From: Sipunculus nudus
Taxonomy: Eukaryota > Annelida > Sipuncula > Golfingiida > Sipunculidae
Reading direction: 5' to 3'
Assembly: GCA_026874595.1 (NCBI GenBank)
Contig: CM049306.1
Coordinates: forward strand, 24,665,519-24,729,518
DNA: 64,000 nucleotides
Within the stretch, counting starts at the first letter, position 1. Each line of letters begins with the position of its first letter. The notes below the pieces were generated by a model, which did not search any database, was not told the origin of the DNA, and saw only the letters and a list, made by a program, of their open reading frames with translations. This document shows positions 40,888-55,800 of the stretch, one piece after another. A program made the translations under genes and the position numbers.

Positions 40888-43800
40888 GTTAGTTCATATC
40901 TGTATTATTTCTATATTAAAAAATGCTGTTTCAACAAAGCTGAGTTTGCAGATCAAATTGTTATGCTTTACTTTTCTTCACAGACTTTAATATGAACTTT
41001 GGTTGTTGATGAAGCCATGGTGTTGGTATAAACTTCATTAAGCATTACACTTGCTTGATCACAAGGTTTCTAAATCACTGAGTTTTGCTGGCTGATGCAT
41101 TTGTTGCTATTTACCTGGTATTTGAGAGATATATCAATTTCTCTTTATAAAAGCTTCAGCATATAACCTGATCCTTCTTGGTGTTGTGACTGACACAATC
41201 AGTGTGTTAATGGTAACTTATATTATAACATATTTATCACCTCAACAATCAGTTTTGTGACAGATAAGATATTTGAGGATCTGTCACAAACATCATTGTT
41301 CCTTCTGTTTCCTTTAATAAAAGTGCATGTTTATACCTGTACAAATACCTATACACTGGAGGCATAAATGATAAAGATATATCTAAAACTGCACAGTTTT
41401 GGAATCAGCTTCTGTGGCTCTGTGGTAGAGCACAGGAGTTTGAATCTCAGCAGAGGTGATGAGATTTTTCACGGTCAGCCCCCACCACGGGTGAGCACTC
41501 TGCAGGCTTAATTGGTAGGCCGTGCCCAATGGCTGTGTTTCACTCACAAACGAGTGCGCTTTTCGGGGGGGTTTTCAGTGATATGACCCAGCAATGGGGA
41601 CAATTACACATCCAGAGCCTGCAAGTGCAACAGTCACTGGGCCTGGTTAATGCCAGGATATAAAATGAGAGGAAGCATGTGACATGGCCCTGTCACATAG
41701 TCCAAAACCAGAATGGAATTCTGCATATGAACATATATGAAGTTAAGTTAGCAATAAAAAAAACTGGAGGCTGTCACCTCCAACAGAAAAAATAGTAAAA
41801 ACAAAAACAAAAATCGGCATAGTTTTGGATATAATAGTCCAGTCTGCAATTACATTGAATTATGGGATTCTTATTTTGACAGAATAAACCAGTTCTCCAG
41901 GATACTGGTATCCCTGATTTGAAATCTTATTTATTTTTTCACTACATCTTTCTAAAGGAAGGATTTGTCCCAACTAAAGCAATGAGCTATTAAAATGAAT
42001 TTTGTTGTGCATGCTTGTTAATTGTTTATTTTTTTTTCTTATTTCATGCTACAGTCTTGCATTGGCCTTGTGCCTGCTACACGTTTCTTTGTATTTTTGT
42101 GTTAAATTTATTGTCTGTGAAAAATGTACAAACATAAGTTAATTTTGAACAATGATTACCTCTTCATGTACAGATTCATATCAAAATATGCCAGAAGTTC
42201 TTATCATGAATTCACATAAAGTCAAACTCAGTTCATTGTTTTAACTGGATATTATTTTTTTAATTATGCATACTGAATTGTAGGCCAGATTATCATGTAG
42301 ATCAGGCAGCTTTACATGTATTATTAGAAAGCCTCAAGAAAAGTACTAAGGAGGATTTTTGACCATATCTTTCAGGACTCTTAAAAATCATATAAAATTG
42401 ATGAAAAGGTATTAATGTTTATTCTTAAACCAGGGCCCAGGCTAAAGGGTGAGTATGATAAAAAGTATGGTGTGCATGAATTTTATGTACAGGGTTTTCC
42501 TCACAACTTCACAGTATTTGTTCAGAATTGCATGCAGCTCTCCTTAGCCACTCCTAATCAACTGCATTTTGTGTAGCACTGCCTACAAATAAGCACCAAA
42601 CTGGTAATCTTTAATAAATTTTATTGATTTGTTATTTTTGGGTCCCCTCAGAACACACAGAACATCAGTGTTTCTAGTACCATGGACAAAAGGTCACTAA
42701 CCACACATTTAACATCAGTTTTAAGCCAAAATTGGCTCTGATTGATGAATTATCATCTTTTGAATATAAATATACAGTTTTGTGTCATAACAATGTAAAA
42801 TAAAATAAGATATTTTGGGTTCATACACTCAAAACACCATTTCATGTGCTAAGCCTTCACAGTGTTATTTATTTTCTAATTCTTGGGATAATTTGGGCTG
42901 GAAAATGCCTATGAAAGGGTTAAAAGAAACACAACAAGCCTGTTTCAGTTCAGTGTAATTAATAATTATACTCTCAGAATTATCAAGAAGGTAAGTCAAA
43001 CATGAAATTAAATTATACATACCTAGCTAGGAAAATGGCTACAGATATGGAGATACAGGGTCTGATGCCCACGCCAATTCACCATTTGTTGAAAATGCCC
43101 TGGTCTAAAAGAGATGGACACAAGGGTGTTGCAAAGTTTCGTCACTGCCTTGTGATTGGCAGATAAACCAAGGGTCCTGATTGACAGGTGTCTGATATGA
43201 GGCCTGGATATGCCCTGAATGACTAGTTACAGAATAAAGGAGGAAAGTTACAACAGCAACTGGCACCACCAGGGGGCAGTGTCATAGTCATAATAAATGG
43301 CTGCTCTATTTGCAAGTGAAGGTGTACTATGACACTAAACACTGTTTAACTTTATTTCATATAATTATGATCAAATGCTACACATATTCAACAGATGATT
43401 GGGTGTTAATCAAATGGCTGCTCTATTTGCAAGTGAGGTGTACTATGACACTAAACACTGTTTAACTTTATTTCAAATAATTATGATCAAATGCTACACA
43501 TATTCAACAGATGATTGGGTGTTAATCAAATGACAGCAGGTGTTTTGCTGCAAATTTGAAGTTAACTCAATGTTTTCCATGGTTTCATCATAAGTACCTG
43601 AAATACACAGGTTTGGGGTGTTTTAAGGGGAAACAGTTATTTTGTGTTTCCCATTCCCAGTTAACTGTGTGAGGACAACCCTGTAATTACCTGCATGTTT
43701 TTGTAACATGATTATGATGGTAAATAGTTGCACTCATGTCATAATTATTCCCTTGTTCCCTTCTTGATCCAGATATAAACTGTTTAATACTTTGATGTGA

Positions 43801-46800
43801 TCCTTTTTTTTTGTGAGTGAATAGTAATTGGTAAAGTTGCTCTCTCTCCTCATATGGGCTTGGGTAACATATACCAGGCATTTTTTAATACACCAGAAGC
43901 CCAACCCTTTTTTTAAGTTTGATCTTTATCTGCTTTATGTGTATCTGTTGTGTCACTTTAATCTCAGTCCCATTCACTGGACTTTTTTTGACAAGTCATT
44001 ACCCTTATAATGAGGTTTGTGACCCTGATTACCCCTTGTTATACTTCTCATATAAATAGTATTTTAAATAAACATTTATGTACCTTTTAAAATAGAACTG
44101 CACTTTTATTAAATTTTACTTATTATCACTTGTGTTAGTTCTATGTCTGATCCCACAGACGAGAGAGCAACTTTAAAGATCATGGATGGCTCAATATATC
44201 CATCTGTTTGATCTACCATGTTGTGTTTGATAACAGTGATGGTAATTTTTTAGGTGATCAGTGTGATTTTATTTATATTGTTGGTATATAAGATTCAGTT
44301 TGTTTCCCATAGGAAATGCATGTCAAATTAATTAACAAACCAGAAGTCTGACATATTCACTTTATTCTCAGTGCTTCTGATGATTCATCAGAAAAACTAA
44401 TTTTCTTCAATTTAAGTATCATGAACACATTTGAATGTAGTTTACCTGTTAGTATTAGATAATAAAAAATATCCATAAGTTGTGTTTTCATATACTCCCC
44501 ATATCTTTAACAAATGGGTAAATAGTTAGTTAGATAATGAGTTAGTGGCCTCTTCTTGAACAGGTTTTGTATATTTACCTTGTTTGGTTCAGTATCACTG
44601 GCACTGGCTTGTGCATTACACATAACTGACAGCATGGAATGCTAATTTTTATGCTGCATGCCTTAAACCAACCATTTATGGTGGTAAAGAGAGACAGTAC
44701 AAGTATATTGAGGCCAATATTGCTTAGACACTAGTCAAGAGTAGCATAATGAGACTATAATTACTACTTATTAGTGCAATTTTATTGAACAGAGGTATGT
44801 TTTTGTTGAGACAGTTGTACAGGTGGACATGATGTATGTTCAGGCCATTATTGTTTGGATAGTTATGGATAGAGACAGCACATATTGAGGCCATAATTGG
44901 TGAGCTGATAATTGGACAGTATTCTGGATGCATTATTGCCGATACAGCTGTAGACAGAGACTTTCTAATCTGTCCAATACATCATGCAAACAATGTCAGT
45001 AATTTTCTCTGATGTTTGATAGGATCTGCATGTCATAATTAATGTCCTTTCATCTTTAACAGATTTTATATCCTGAGTATTTTTTAACTGGATCCAGAAA
45101 ACCTTAGAAACCATGAACCAAGCAAGCTGTTAGAATTATATAAAAGTGCTTTGACTGTAGTTCACATTTGTACAGACTTAACATATCAATAAAATGTCAC
45201 ATAGCCTTCTTGCATCATACTTGTACACTGTTTAGAACACACATTTTCGTAAGGAGCTTTTTTTAAAAGGCTATTTAATCTACATGAGGGATGTAAAAAT
45301 AAAGGAGAAATGCTGGGCTTTATCACATTTACCATGATTCTGTGGCCTGGAAAATGTATCTGCCCTGACTTTACTTTTCAGTCATCTGGTTGGTATTGTC
45401 TTTTTTTGTTTCAGGGTCCAAATCAAATAACTCTCTTCACAGATGATCAACCAATTCTGATTCTTATTCTCACACAAAAAATCATTCAAACAGAATTACC
45501 TTCAACAGAATAGTCATTCAAACAGAATTATCATCAAACAGAATTTTTTCTGTTTTCACAGCAGTTGTGATCTGTGTTTTGTATTAACACTGATTTTTGT
45601 ATCCGCCAAAATGAAGTTTTGAGGATACTATGTTTTTGACCGGGTTCCGCCGCCGCCGTGTTCGTTTCCAGAGAACTCCTCTGAGACTACTGGACGGATT
45701 TTTCCGACACTTACACAAATTATTGGGTCACATGTGAACTGGTGCCTAACCAAGTGGCCTTGACCTCTGACCTTTCCTCTCTGCCCAGCGTTCGTTTGTG
45801 CGTCTGTTTCCACACATAAACCCACATATCTTGGGAACCGTTTGACCGATCAGGAAAAAAATTTTACACAAATGTAGCCCTTGGATAGCTTTATAACATA
45901 CACAAAAAAAGGTGGCGCCATCTGCAACCATGTTTGAACAGTGTCCATCTGTTCATCTGCCTTGGGTTAAAATCCCTCATATCTCTGCAGTCGTTTGACT
46001 AATTCACCTAAAATTCGGCATGCGTATACATCCTAGATAGCTTTCTTGATTTTATGACAGGTGGTGCCACCTACATTCACGTTAATGCTGCAGACATCCA
46101 AGCTCATATCTCAGGAACCGTTTGACCGATCAGGAAATTTTTTTACACAAATGTAGCCCTAGGATAGCTTTATAACATACATAAAAATGGTGGCGCCACC
46201 TGCAGCCATTTTTGCACAGCGTCCATCTGTTTGTCTGCCTTGGGTTAAAATCACTCATATCTCTGCCATGGTTTGACCAAATTACCTGAAATTCGGCATG
46301 GGTATACATCCTAGATAGCTTTCTTGATTTTTTGATAGGTGGTGCCACCTACATTCACGTTAACGCTGCAGACATCCAAGCTCATATCTCGGGAACTGTT
46401 TGACCGATCAGGAAAAATTTTTTACACAAATGTAGCCCTTGGATAGCTTTATAACATACATAAAAATGGTGGCGCCACCTGCAGCCATTTATGCACAGCG
46501 TCCATCTGTTTGTCTGCCTTGGGTTAAAATCACTCATAACTCTGCCATGGTTTGACCAAATTACCTGAAATTCGGCATGCTTATACATCCTAGATAGCTT
46601 TCTTGATTTTATGACAGGTGGCTCCACCTACATTCACATTAACGCTGCAGACATCCAAGCTCATATCTCGTGAACCTTTTGACCGATCAGGAAAATTTTT
46701 ACACAAATGTAGCCCTTGGATAGCTTTATAACATACATAAAATTGTGGCGCCACCTGCAGCTGTTTTTGCACAGCGTCCATCTGTTTGTCTGCCTTGGGT

Positions 46801-49800
46801 TAAAATCACTCATATCTCTGCAGTGGTTTGACCAAATTACCTGAAATTCGGCATGCGTATACATCCTGCATAGCTTTCTTGATTTTTTTACAGGTGGCGC
46901 CACCTACATTCACTTTCATGCTGTAGACATCCATGCTTATATCGCTGGACTCGTTCGACCAATCAGGAAAATAAATTTACACAAATGTAGTCCTTGGATA
47001 GCTTTAAAACTTACACAAAATGGTGGCGCCACCTGCAGCCATTTTTGCACAGCGTCCATCTGTTAGTGTGCCTTGGGTTAAAATCACTCATATCTCTGCA
47101 GTGGTTTGACCAAATCACCTGTAATTCGGCATGCGTATACATCCTGGATAGCTTTCTTGATTTTATGACAGGTGGCGCCAGCTTCATTCACGTTCACGCT
47201 GCAGACATTAATGCTTATATCTCAGGACTCATTTGACCAATCAGGAAAAAAAATTTACACAAATGTAGCCCTTGGATAGCTTTATAACATACACAAAAAT
47301 GGTGGCGCCACCTGCAGCCATTTTTGCACAGCGTCCATCTGTTTGTCTGCTGTGGGATAAAATCACTCATATCTCTGCAGTGGTTTGACTTTTCCACCTG
47401 AAATTTTGCATGTGTATACATCTTGGATAGTTTCTCGTTCAAATAACAGGTTGCACCACCTACAGTCATGTTTAGGTTGCAGAGATCCATTCTAATATGT
47501 AACACATGTAATTCTATTTCCCCTTGCCACTCAATCCATGCCTCACTTCAACCTTCCTACTCTGATTTTGGCGGATACACTTAGTCACTTGTCGACTACC
47601 CATATTCTAGTTTTGCATGTTTACATCGGTAATAGTTGGTAAAGTTCAAGAAGAGTATCATTATTACCTTGTTATTGACCCCATTATAATATTTACAACA
47701 TATCTGTATGATATATTGGTTTTTGTTATAAACATAAAATTGTTTTATGAATTTGTCTTGTGTGCGTAAAATTGCAGTGTTGTGTTTACTGCTAGTTGGA
47801 TGTAGTTCAGTCATTCTACGTGCAACATGTTTTAATTTTTAGTTACACCTACTGCAGAAAACACAGAAACTGTGTAAGGATAGATGAATTATGTTTGGAC
47901 TTATTGGAAAAATTAAATTTGTATGGATTTTTATGAGCTGGACCTTAAAATGTACAAATTTGGTATAACTGTATATAACAATATATCATAATGAAAGCTC
48001 ATCTTAGTAAAATAATTATGGATTGTTGAAACAATTTAAAGTTAATTATAGTCATTCAATTTAGTCAAAGATGCTTAATGATCTTCAACTTTATCATAAC
48101 TATTTCTATGACAATGACTTGTATTACATAGGATTTATAACATGAAATACAAACCTTAATATATAAATACCATGATCCATGGATGGGAGGGAGCTGATAT
48201 AAAATTCATCACATATATGGTTTGTTTCTTCCTCCTCTGATTCCAGTGTCAAGTGATTCCAGATACTAATCATTTTAATTCTTATCAATATGTCCATCAT
48301 TTGTATGTATTTTATGCTTCAAAAGACAGACCCTCCTAAGTGATTTGTCATTTGATGAGTGTTCACCTCAGACATATTTTTTTTTAATTCAAGTGACAGA
48401 CATGTCTCCATGCACCTCCATCTTGCTGGTAACAACCACCTGATGACCAAGCGACGATTCACGGATGACGACATGACGATACTGTACAAGATGCTAAGGA
48501 ACAACACCTATGTGGTCAGTCTGGATCTCAGATACAACAATATTGGCAATGAAGGGGTCAAAGTTCTGGCACAGCTAATTGAGGTAACAGTCAATTTTAA
48601 ATGTTAGTAATGCATTTAAAAACATTTTACTCATGTCTTGGTAATGAAGACCTTTCACAAGGGATGGATATGGACATTGGAAACCATTTTGCGATTTGAA
48701 ATATAGAAAGTAAAACAGTGCAACAAACCCACATTTACAGCACATGTCAATGTATGGGCTTATTTTGCAAGTCAAATTAAGGCTTTCAGGTCATAGTAAA
48801 TCCGGTTTGATGGGCTAGGATGGAACTTATTATATAAAGCACTGGACTTCAGAGCAGCTAGACGGCCCTCAGTTTGAAACTCTTGAAAAACCTTCCATCC
48901 TCTTTCAATAGACAATACCACTAAGAACCCCCCCCCCCCCCCACCCATTGTTATTTTTTACAGGTACCACCTCATACTGAGAGACTCACAGATCAATCAG
49001 TTTTAGGAAATGGCTAAATAGTTAAATGAAACATGTATCAGAACAATATTATCATCTGCCCACCCTGTCCCCACTCATTCACAATTAACTGATATACCTG
49101 TAATATCTCTCATCATCCACATTTAAGAAGTTGTTCCCCATTCTTTACAGCAATTCCCAAGACCACTTGGCTTACATGACCACTCAACCAATACAATCTG
49201 TATATTTAGTTCTGCAAAAAATTAAACATTTAAGATAACCAAACCTTTGATACTAGTTACCCCTTTTGGTGGGCCCAATAGTACTTCTGTTCGTGAGATC
49301 ATACTGTAAATAGAGTACATGAAGCACACTTTGTTCTCATATTTTGTTTCTTTGTTGCAGGATGATATGGCATTACAGAGTTTAAATATCATGAACAATG
49401 ATTTTGATGAAGAGGGAGCCATGCATCTTGCTAAAGCACTAACAGTAAGTTACCATTTATACCTGCATTATATACAGTACACAAGAAACTCAGTATTTAT
49501 GGAACATGTGCAGCATGTAAAACTGATATAAACTTATAAGAATGGAGCATGTATTTGGAGAAGCTAGGTTGTATCTACCAGTGATGGTATTATATGACGT
49601 TGAGTCACCACATTCATGTCAAAGTTGCTTAATGAGGTCCCAATACATGCTCCATCAAAATATATATCTGTTGCACACAATTCCAAACAACACAAAATGT
49701 CTACACATACATGTTTACAGTTAATGTTATTCCATGACTTAGTAAATGAATTTATTGCTTTGACTGGTTACGGCCTACCCTTACCAACATCTTGTAGGAT

Positions 49801-52800
49801 ATTCCTTTTACCCTTAAATAGATACACCCCTCCTACTTTGTAAGTGAACTTGCCCATTAATGCCTGGATGATAAATAAGGGTCGGGGGGGGGGGGGGGGG
49901 GGACATAGAATTACTTATCTAGGGAGCAGACTAAGGGTTTAGACCCCATCCTATGGCTTTTAGGTAAGTCAGTTAGTAGCCAGGGTCTGTGTATAAGGAG
50001 ATGGAGGTAGTTAAGCAGCTGCAAAGTTGAGTAGCCTGCAACCCTCCATTTCTTTAGTTAAGTGCATACCCCCATAGACTGGTAGTATGATTATGTTTTA
50101 GCTTAGTAATGACAACATTCCAAATTTGGACAGACCTTTTGGCCATTTGGTTGTTTAAAACTTAATTTGCTTTGTTTTGTTTTATCTGTCTAAAACATAG
50201 GCAATATCAGTGGCTGCACTAGTGCTGACGGTAACACTACACAATGGGGTCGATGAGCTTATCACCTTTAATTTGCAGTTAATTATCAGCTGACACCTGG
50301 AGGCTGAGAGGGCTGTGGCACAATTGTAACTCAATTCATATGAACTCCTTGGTCTGTATATTGTGCGCACATAATTAAACTTTGGCTACACTATATTATG
50401 TCATAGTTCCATCATACTTCATGAACTTAAGTGAAATCTATTTTTTTTATAATTTATTTAAGCATATGACAATTTTAATTACAGAAAAATGAAAGTTTAA
50501 GGACCCTGAGGATTAATGGTAATAAGATTGGGAACAAAGGTGGCATGCAGTTCGCGGCAGCTTTACAGGTGAACACAGCACTGGAGGGGCTGGACCTGGC
50601 TGAGACAGATCAGGTAAATACACCTGTATCACAGCATATTGGTGCAGTGCATTAGTATATTGTTATAGCCCTAGTGATCATGCCATTTTCCATTACCCTT
50701 TGCCATTATTTGTTTCTTAAAAAATGTTTAGCTCAGCTGACTTTCAGTCATGCAGAGCTATAGCAATCACTCTTTGTTCGTCTGTCCATCCGTCTGTCCG
50801 TTAACCAGGCACAAATCGTAACCACTGGACCTAGAATCTTGTAACTTGACATTCTGAGAGGTCAATAAAAAATCTCCTTGGAAACCAAAAATTAGGTCTC
50901 TGTTACCCATATCCTTTGAGCTATAGGGCCCCAAAGTACCCCCCAGAATAGTAAAAAATTTCATACAAAAACTTCAATATCTCATTAACTACGTCACTGA
51001 TGGTCATGATTTTTGGCATACATATTGATCATGAGATGTTCCATCAGTTCCTGCAGACTGGTAGCGCCACCTGAATTTTTCGATTTTTTACGAATTTTTT
51101 TCTCTTTTTTTGAGACCTTTAAAAATGTGAACATCTGTTAACAGGGCACAAATCGTACAGACTGGACCTAGAATCTTCATTCTAGACACAGTGAGAGACC
51201 TATGAAAAGTCTCCATGGAAACCAGAAATAGGTCTCTGTTACCCATATCATTCTAGCTATGGGGCCCCAAAGTACCCCCCAGAATAGCCAAAAATTTCAT
51301 ACAAACACTTCAATATCTCATTGACTAAGTCACTGATGGTCATGATTTTTTTGCATACATATTGATCATGAGATGTTTCATCAGTTTCTGCAGACTTGTG
51401 GCGCCACCTGTATTTTTCAAATTTTTATGAATTGTCTCTTTTTTTGAGACCTTTAAAAATGTGAACATCTGACAGGGCACAAATCGTATAGACTGGACCT
51501 AGAATCTTCATTCTTGACACAGTGAGAGACCTATGAAGAGTCTCCATGGAAACCTGAAATATGGTCTCTGTTTCCCATATCCTTCAAGCTATAGGACTCC
51601 GAAGTAGGACTCATATCCTTCAAGCTATAGGACTCCGAAGTATCCCTCAGAATAATGGACAATTTGATACAAAAGCTGAAGTGTCTGAACAACTAATGCA
51701 GAGATCACCATGATTCTTTGCATGGATATTGATAATGGAGTGTTTCATCAGTTTCTGCAGACTGGTGGTCCCACCTATATTTTATTCAATTTTTGAATAT
51801 TTTTCTCTATTTTTGAGACCTTTAAGGATGCTGTCATCCTTTGAGCTGTGGGGCTCCCAATTACCCCCCAGAATAAGGGAAAATTTGATAAAAAAAAACT
51901 GCAACATCTCAATAACTACAACACTGATGGTCATGATTTTTGGCATACATATTGATCAAGAGGTGTTCCATCCTTTCCTGCAGACTGGTGGCACCACCTG
52001 TATTTTTTCAAATTTTTACAATTTTTTTCTCTCTATTTTTGAGACCTTTAAGGATTTGGTTACCTGTCAACAGGGTACAAATCATAACGACTGGACCTAG
52101 AATCTTCAATCTTGTCATGCAAGGAGGCCCATGAAAAGTGTCAGTGGAAACCTGAAATTAGGTCTCTGTTTCCCATATCCTTCAAGCTATAGGACTCCGA
52201 AGTATCCCTCAGAATAATGGACAATTTGATACAAAAGCTGAAGTGTCTGAACAACTAATGCAGAGATCACCTTGATTCTTTGCATGGATATTGATAATGG
52301 AGTGTTTCATCAGTTTCTGCAGACTGGTGGTCCCACCTATATTCAATTTTTGAATATTTTTCTCTATTTTTGAGACCTTTAAGGATGCTGCCATCTGTTA
52401 ACGTGGCACAAATTGTAACAACTGGACCTAGAATCTTCATTCTTGTCATGCAAGGAGGCTAATGAAAAGTTTCTGTGGAAACCTGAAATTAGGTCTCTGT
52501 TACTCATATCCTTCAAGCTATAGGACTCCGAAGTATCCCTCAGAAAAATGGACAATTTGATACAAAAGCTGAAGTGTCTGAACAACTAATGCAGAGATCA
52601 CCATGATTCTTTGCATGGATATTGACCATTTAGTATTTTTATTAGTTTTTGCAGACTGGTGGAGCCACCTGTATTTTTTTTAAAGTTTACACATTTTTTC
52701 TCTATTTTTGAGATATATAAATACAGACACAATCTTGGCCTGTTGGTTAATCTGTTTGATGCTTCAGTTGAATGGGTATATACTACCAATCAGATGATAA

Positions 52801-55800
52801 AATTTCCTTTTGCGAATCTCTTCCCATTCAGCTGAGCGTCATGACCCATGGGTCACTTGTTATCAAATAGATATTCCTTTTTTTTCTTTTTGATTTATTT
52901 AGCCTCATTTTCACTGTATTTAAAAATCATTGTATTGTATGACTGTAAATTGTTTTTGATAATATTTGAATTTCTGAAAGGAGCCCTAAACTTTTAAAAA
53001 AAAGTTAATGTAACCTGAGAGACTTTGGAATCCAGTCATATTCAACCTAGCAAATTAAATACTGAATCTCAAGTAGCAGTTGATCGAATGATCATAGTTT
53101 TAATTTATTTAAAAGGATTTAAAATTGGAAAATCAGGTATGTCTGTGCATTCAATTAAAACCCAATTATCAATCATGTGATAAAGGAATTTTTTTTTTCT
53201 TGCATTTACTGACAAAAAAAGTACCCTCTACATGTATGTGTATTACTAATGCAGAAAACAGAATGTGTGATTGCCATGGCAACAGTACTGAACTACAACA
53301 ACACACTCAAAGCGTTAAACATCAGCCGACCTCTGCTGTTCAGTCACCAAGAAGAAACCACAGTCCACTTCGCTAAAATGTTGAAGGTAAGTAACACATC
53401 TGTTAGACTGGTAATCTATTCTTTAATTGCTGACTATATAACAACTGGTCTTTAGGTCAATAAGGCTTACATCCATATCTTACAGTCCATTGAGTCGGTG
53501 CTTTAACTTTATTTTTATACCACAGACAAAACTTTTCCTTTATTCATGGACTTTGGAGGATCCTTTTCCTTATAATTCATGGCCTGATGGCTTTCCTAAA
53601 GAGGTGGTGTTCCTAAGGAAAGAACAGAACTACACAAGTTGTTAAAATTATATAAATGTTGGTAACCTGCCAGTGGAAAAACCCACAGGATCTACTAAGT
53701 CTGTGTATATTAATTTTGAGCATTGTTTAAAGTTTTGGATTTCAAGGCATTGAAATTTTCCATGCTATTGTTGTCATTCAGGTGAACAGATGTCTTAAGG
53801 AGCTTCATTTAATGAAGCAAGACATCAGGGATTTTGGAGCAGCTCGGCTGTCAGAAAACTTAGTTCACAACTACCATCTTGCGTACCTCAATCTAAGCTG
53901 GTAAGTTCATCACAAACTGACGGGAAACAGACATCAGTGGAAACACTGTTAAATTTAATGGCCATGAGGCCAAGTTCATGGAATTAAGAACATATAGCAA
54001 ATTAAGAAATTTATGTTACTACACTAATCAAAGAAAAACTGAATGTCAAACACACAAAGACACATACACACCTTGAACTTCTTTCATCAAGACACTTGTC
54101 AGAGACAGAGCACCTGACCTCTTTTTTTTACAAAAAAAAATCGAGAAAAATAGAATTATATACTCTTAATACTAAAATGCATTGCCAGATTTTGCATCTG
54201 TTGCCATTTTCTTCCCTCTACTTCTGTAATTGATAGTTATCTATAAATTCTACTGGCACTCCCCAGTACACTAGTTTACCTGTGCCAGGGTGTTTACCTG
54301 TGCCTCTACTTCTGTATGTGATAGTTATCTATAAATTCTACCAGCATTCCCCAGTACACTTGTTTACCTGTGCCTGGGTGTTTACCTGTGCCTCTACTTC
54401 TGTGTGTGATAGTTATCTATAAATTCTACCAGCATTCCCCAGTACACTTGTTTACCTGTGCCAGGGTGTTTACCTGTGCCTCTACTTCTGTATGTGATAG
54501 TTATCTATAAATTCTACCAGCATTCCCCGGTACACTTGTTTACCTGTGCCAGGGTGTTTACCTGTGCCTCTACTTCTGTATGTGATAGTTATCTATAAAT
54601 TCTACAAGCATTCCCCAGTACACTTGTTTACCTGTGCCAGGATGATTACCTGTGCCTCTACTTCTGTATGTGATAGTTATCTATAAATTCTACCAGCATT
54701 CCCCGGTACACTTGTTTACCTGTGCCAGGATGTTTACCTGTGCCTCTTCTTCTGTATGTGATAGTTATCTATAAATTCTACAAGCATTCCCCGGTACACT
54801 TGTTTACCTGTGCCAGGATGTTTACCTGTGCCTCTACTTCTGTATGTGATAGTTATCTATAAATTCTACCAGCATTCCCCGGTACACTTGTTTACCTGTG
54901 CCAGGATGTTTACCTGTGCCTCTACTTCTGTATGTGATAGTTATCTATAAATTCTACAAGCATTCCCCAGTACACTTGTTTACCTGTGCCTGGGTGTTTA
55001 CCTGTGCCTCTACTTCTGTGTGTGATAGTTATCTATAAATTCTACCAGCATTCCCCAGTACACTTGTTTACCTGTGGCAGGGTGTTTACCTGTGCCTCTA
55101 CTTCTGTATGTGATAGTTATCTATAATTCTACCAGCATTCCCCGGTACACTTGTTTACCTGTGCCAGGATGTTTACCTGTGCCTCTACTTCTGTATGTGA
55201 TAGTTATCTATAATTCTACCAGTATTCCCCAGTACACTTGCTTACCTGTGCCAGGGTGTTTACCTGTGCCTCTACTTCTGTGTGTGATAGTTATCTATAA
55301 ATTCTACCAGCATTCCCCGGTACACTTGTTTACCTGTGCCAGGATGTTTACCTGTGCCTCTACTTCTGTATGTGATAGTTATCTATAAATTCTACCAGCA
55401 TTCCCCAGTACACTTGTTTACCTGTGCCAGGGTGTTTACCTGTGCTTCTACTTCTGTGTGTGATAGTTATCTATAAATTCTACCAGCATTCCCCGGTACA
55501 CTTGTTTACCTGTGCCAGGGTGTTTACCTGTGCCTCTACTTCTGTGTGTGATAGTTATCTATAAATTCTACCAGCATTCCCCGGTACACTTGTTTACCTG
55601 TGCCAGGGTGTTTACCTGTGCCTCTACTTTTGTATGTGATAGTTATCTATAAATTCTACCAGCATTCCCTGGTACACTTGTTTACCTGTGCCAGGTTGTT
55701 TACCTGTGCCTCTACTTCTGTATGTGATAGTTATCTATAAATTCTACCAGCATTCCCCGGTACACTTGTTTACCTGTGCCAGGATGACTTGTGCCTCTAC

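Noticed and set aside
41405-41460. Functional tRNA gene on the plus strand
   Set aside because: The A-box-like and B-box-like sequences are too close and the anticodon arm is missing; SINE head instead.
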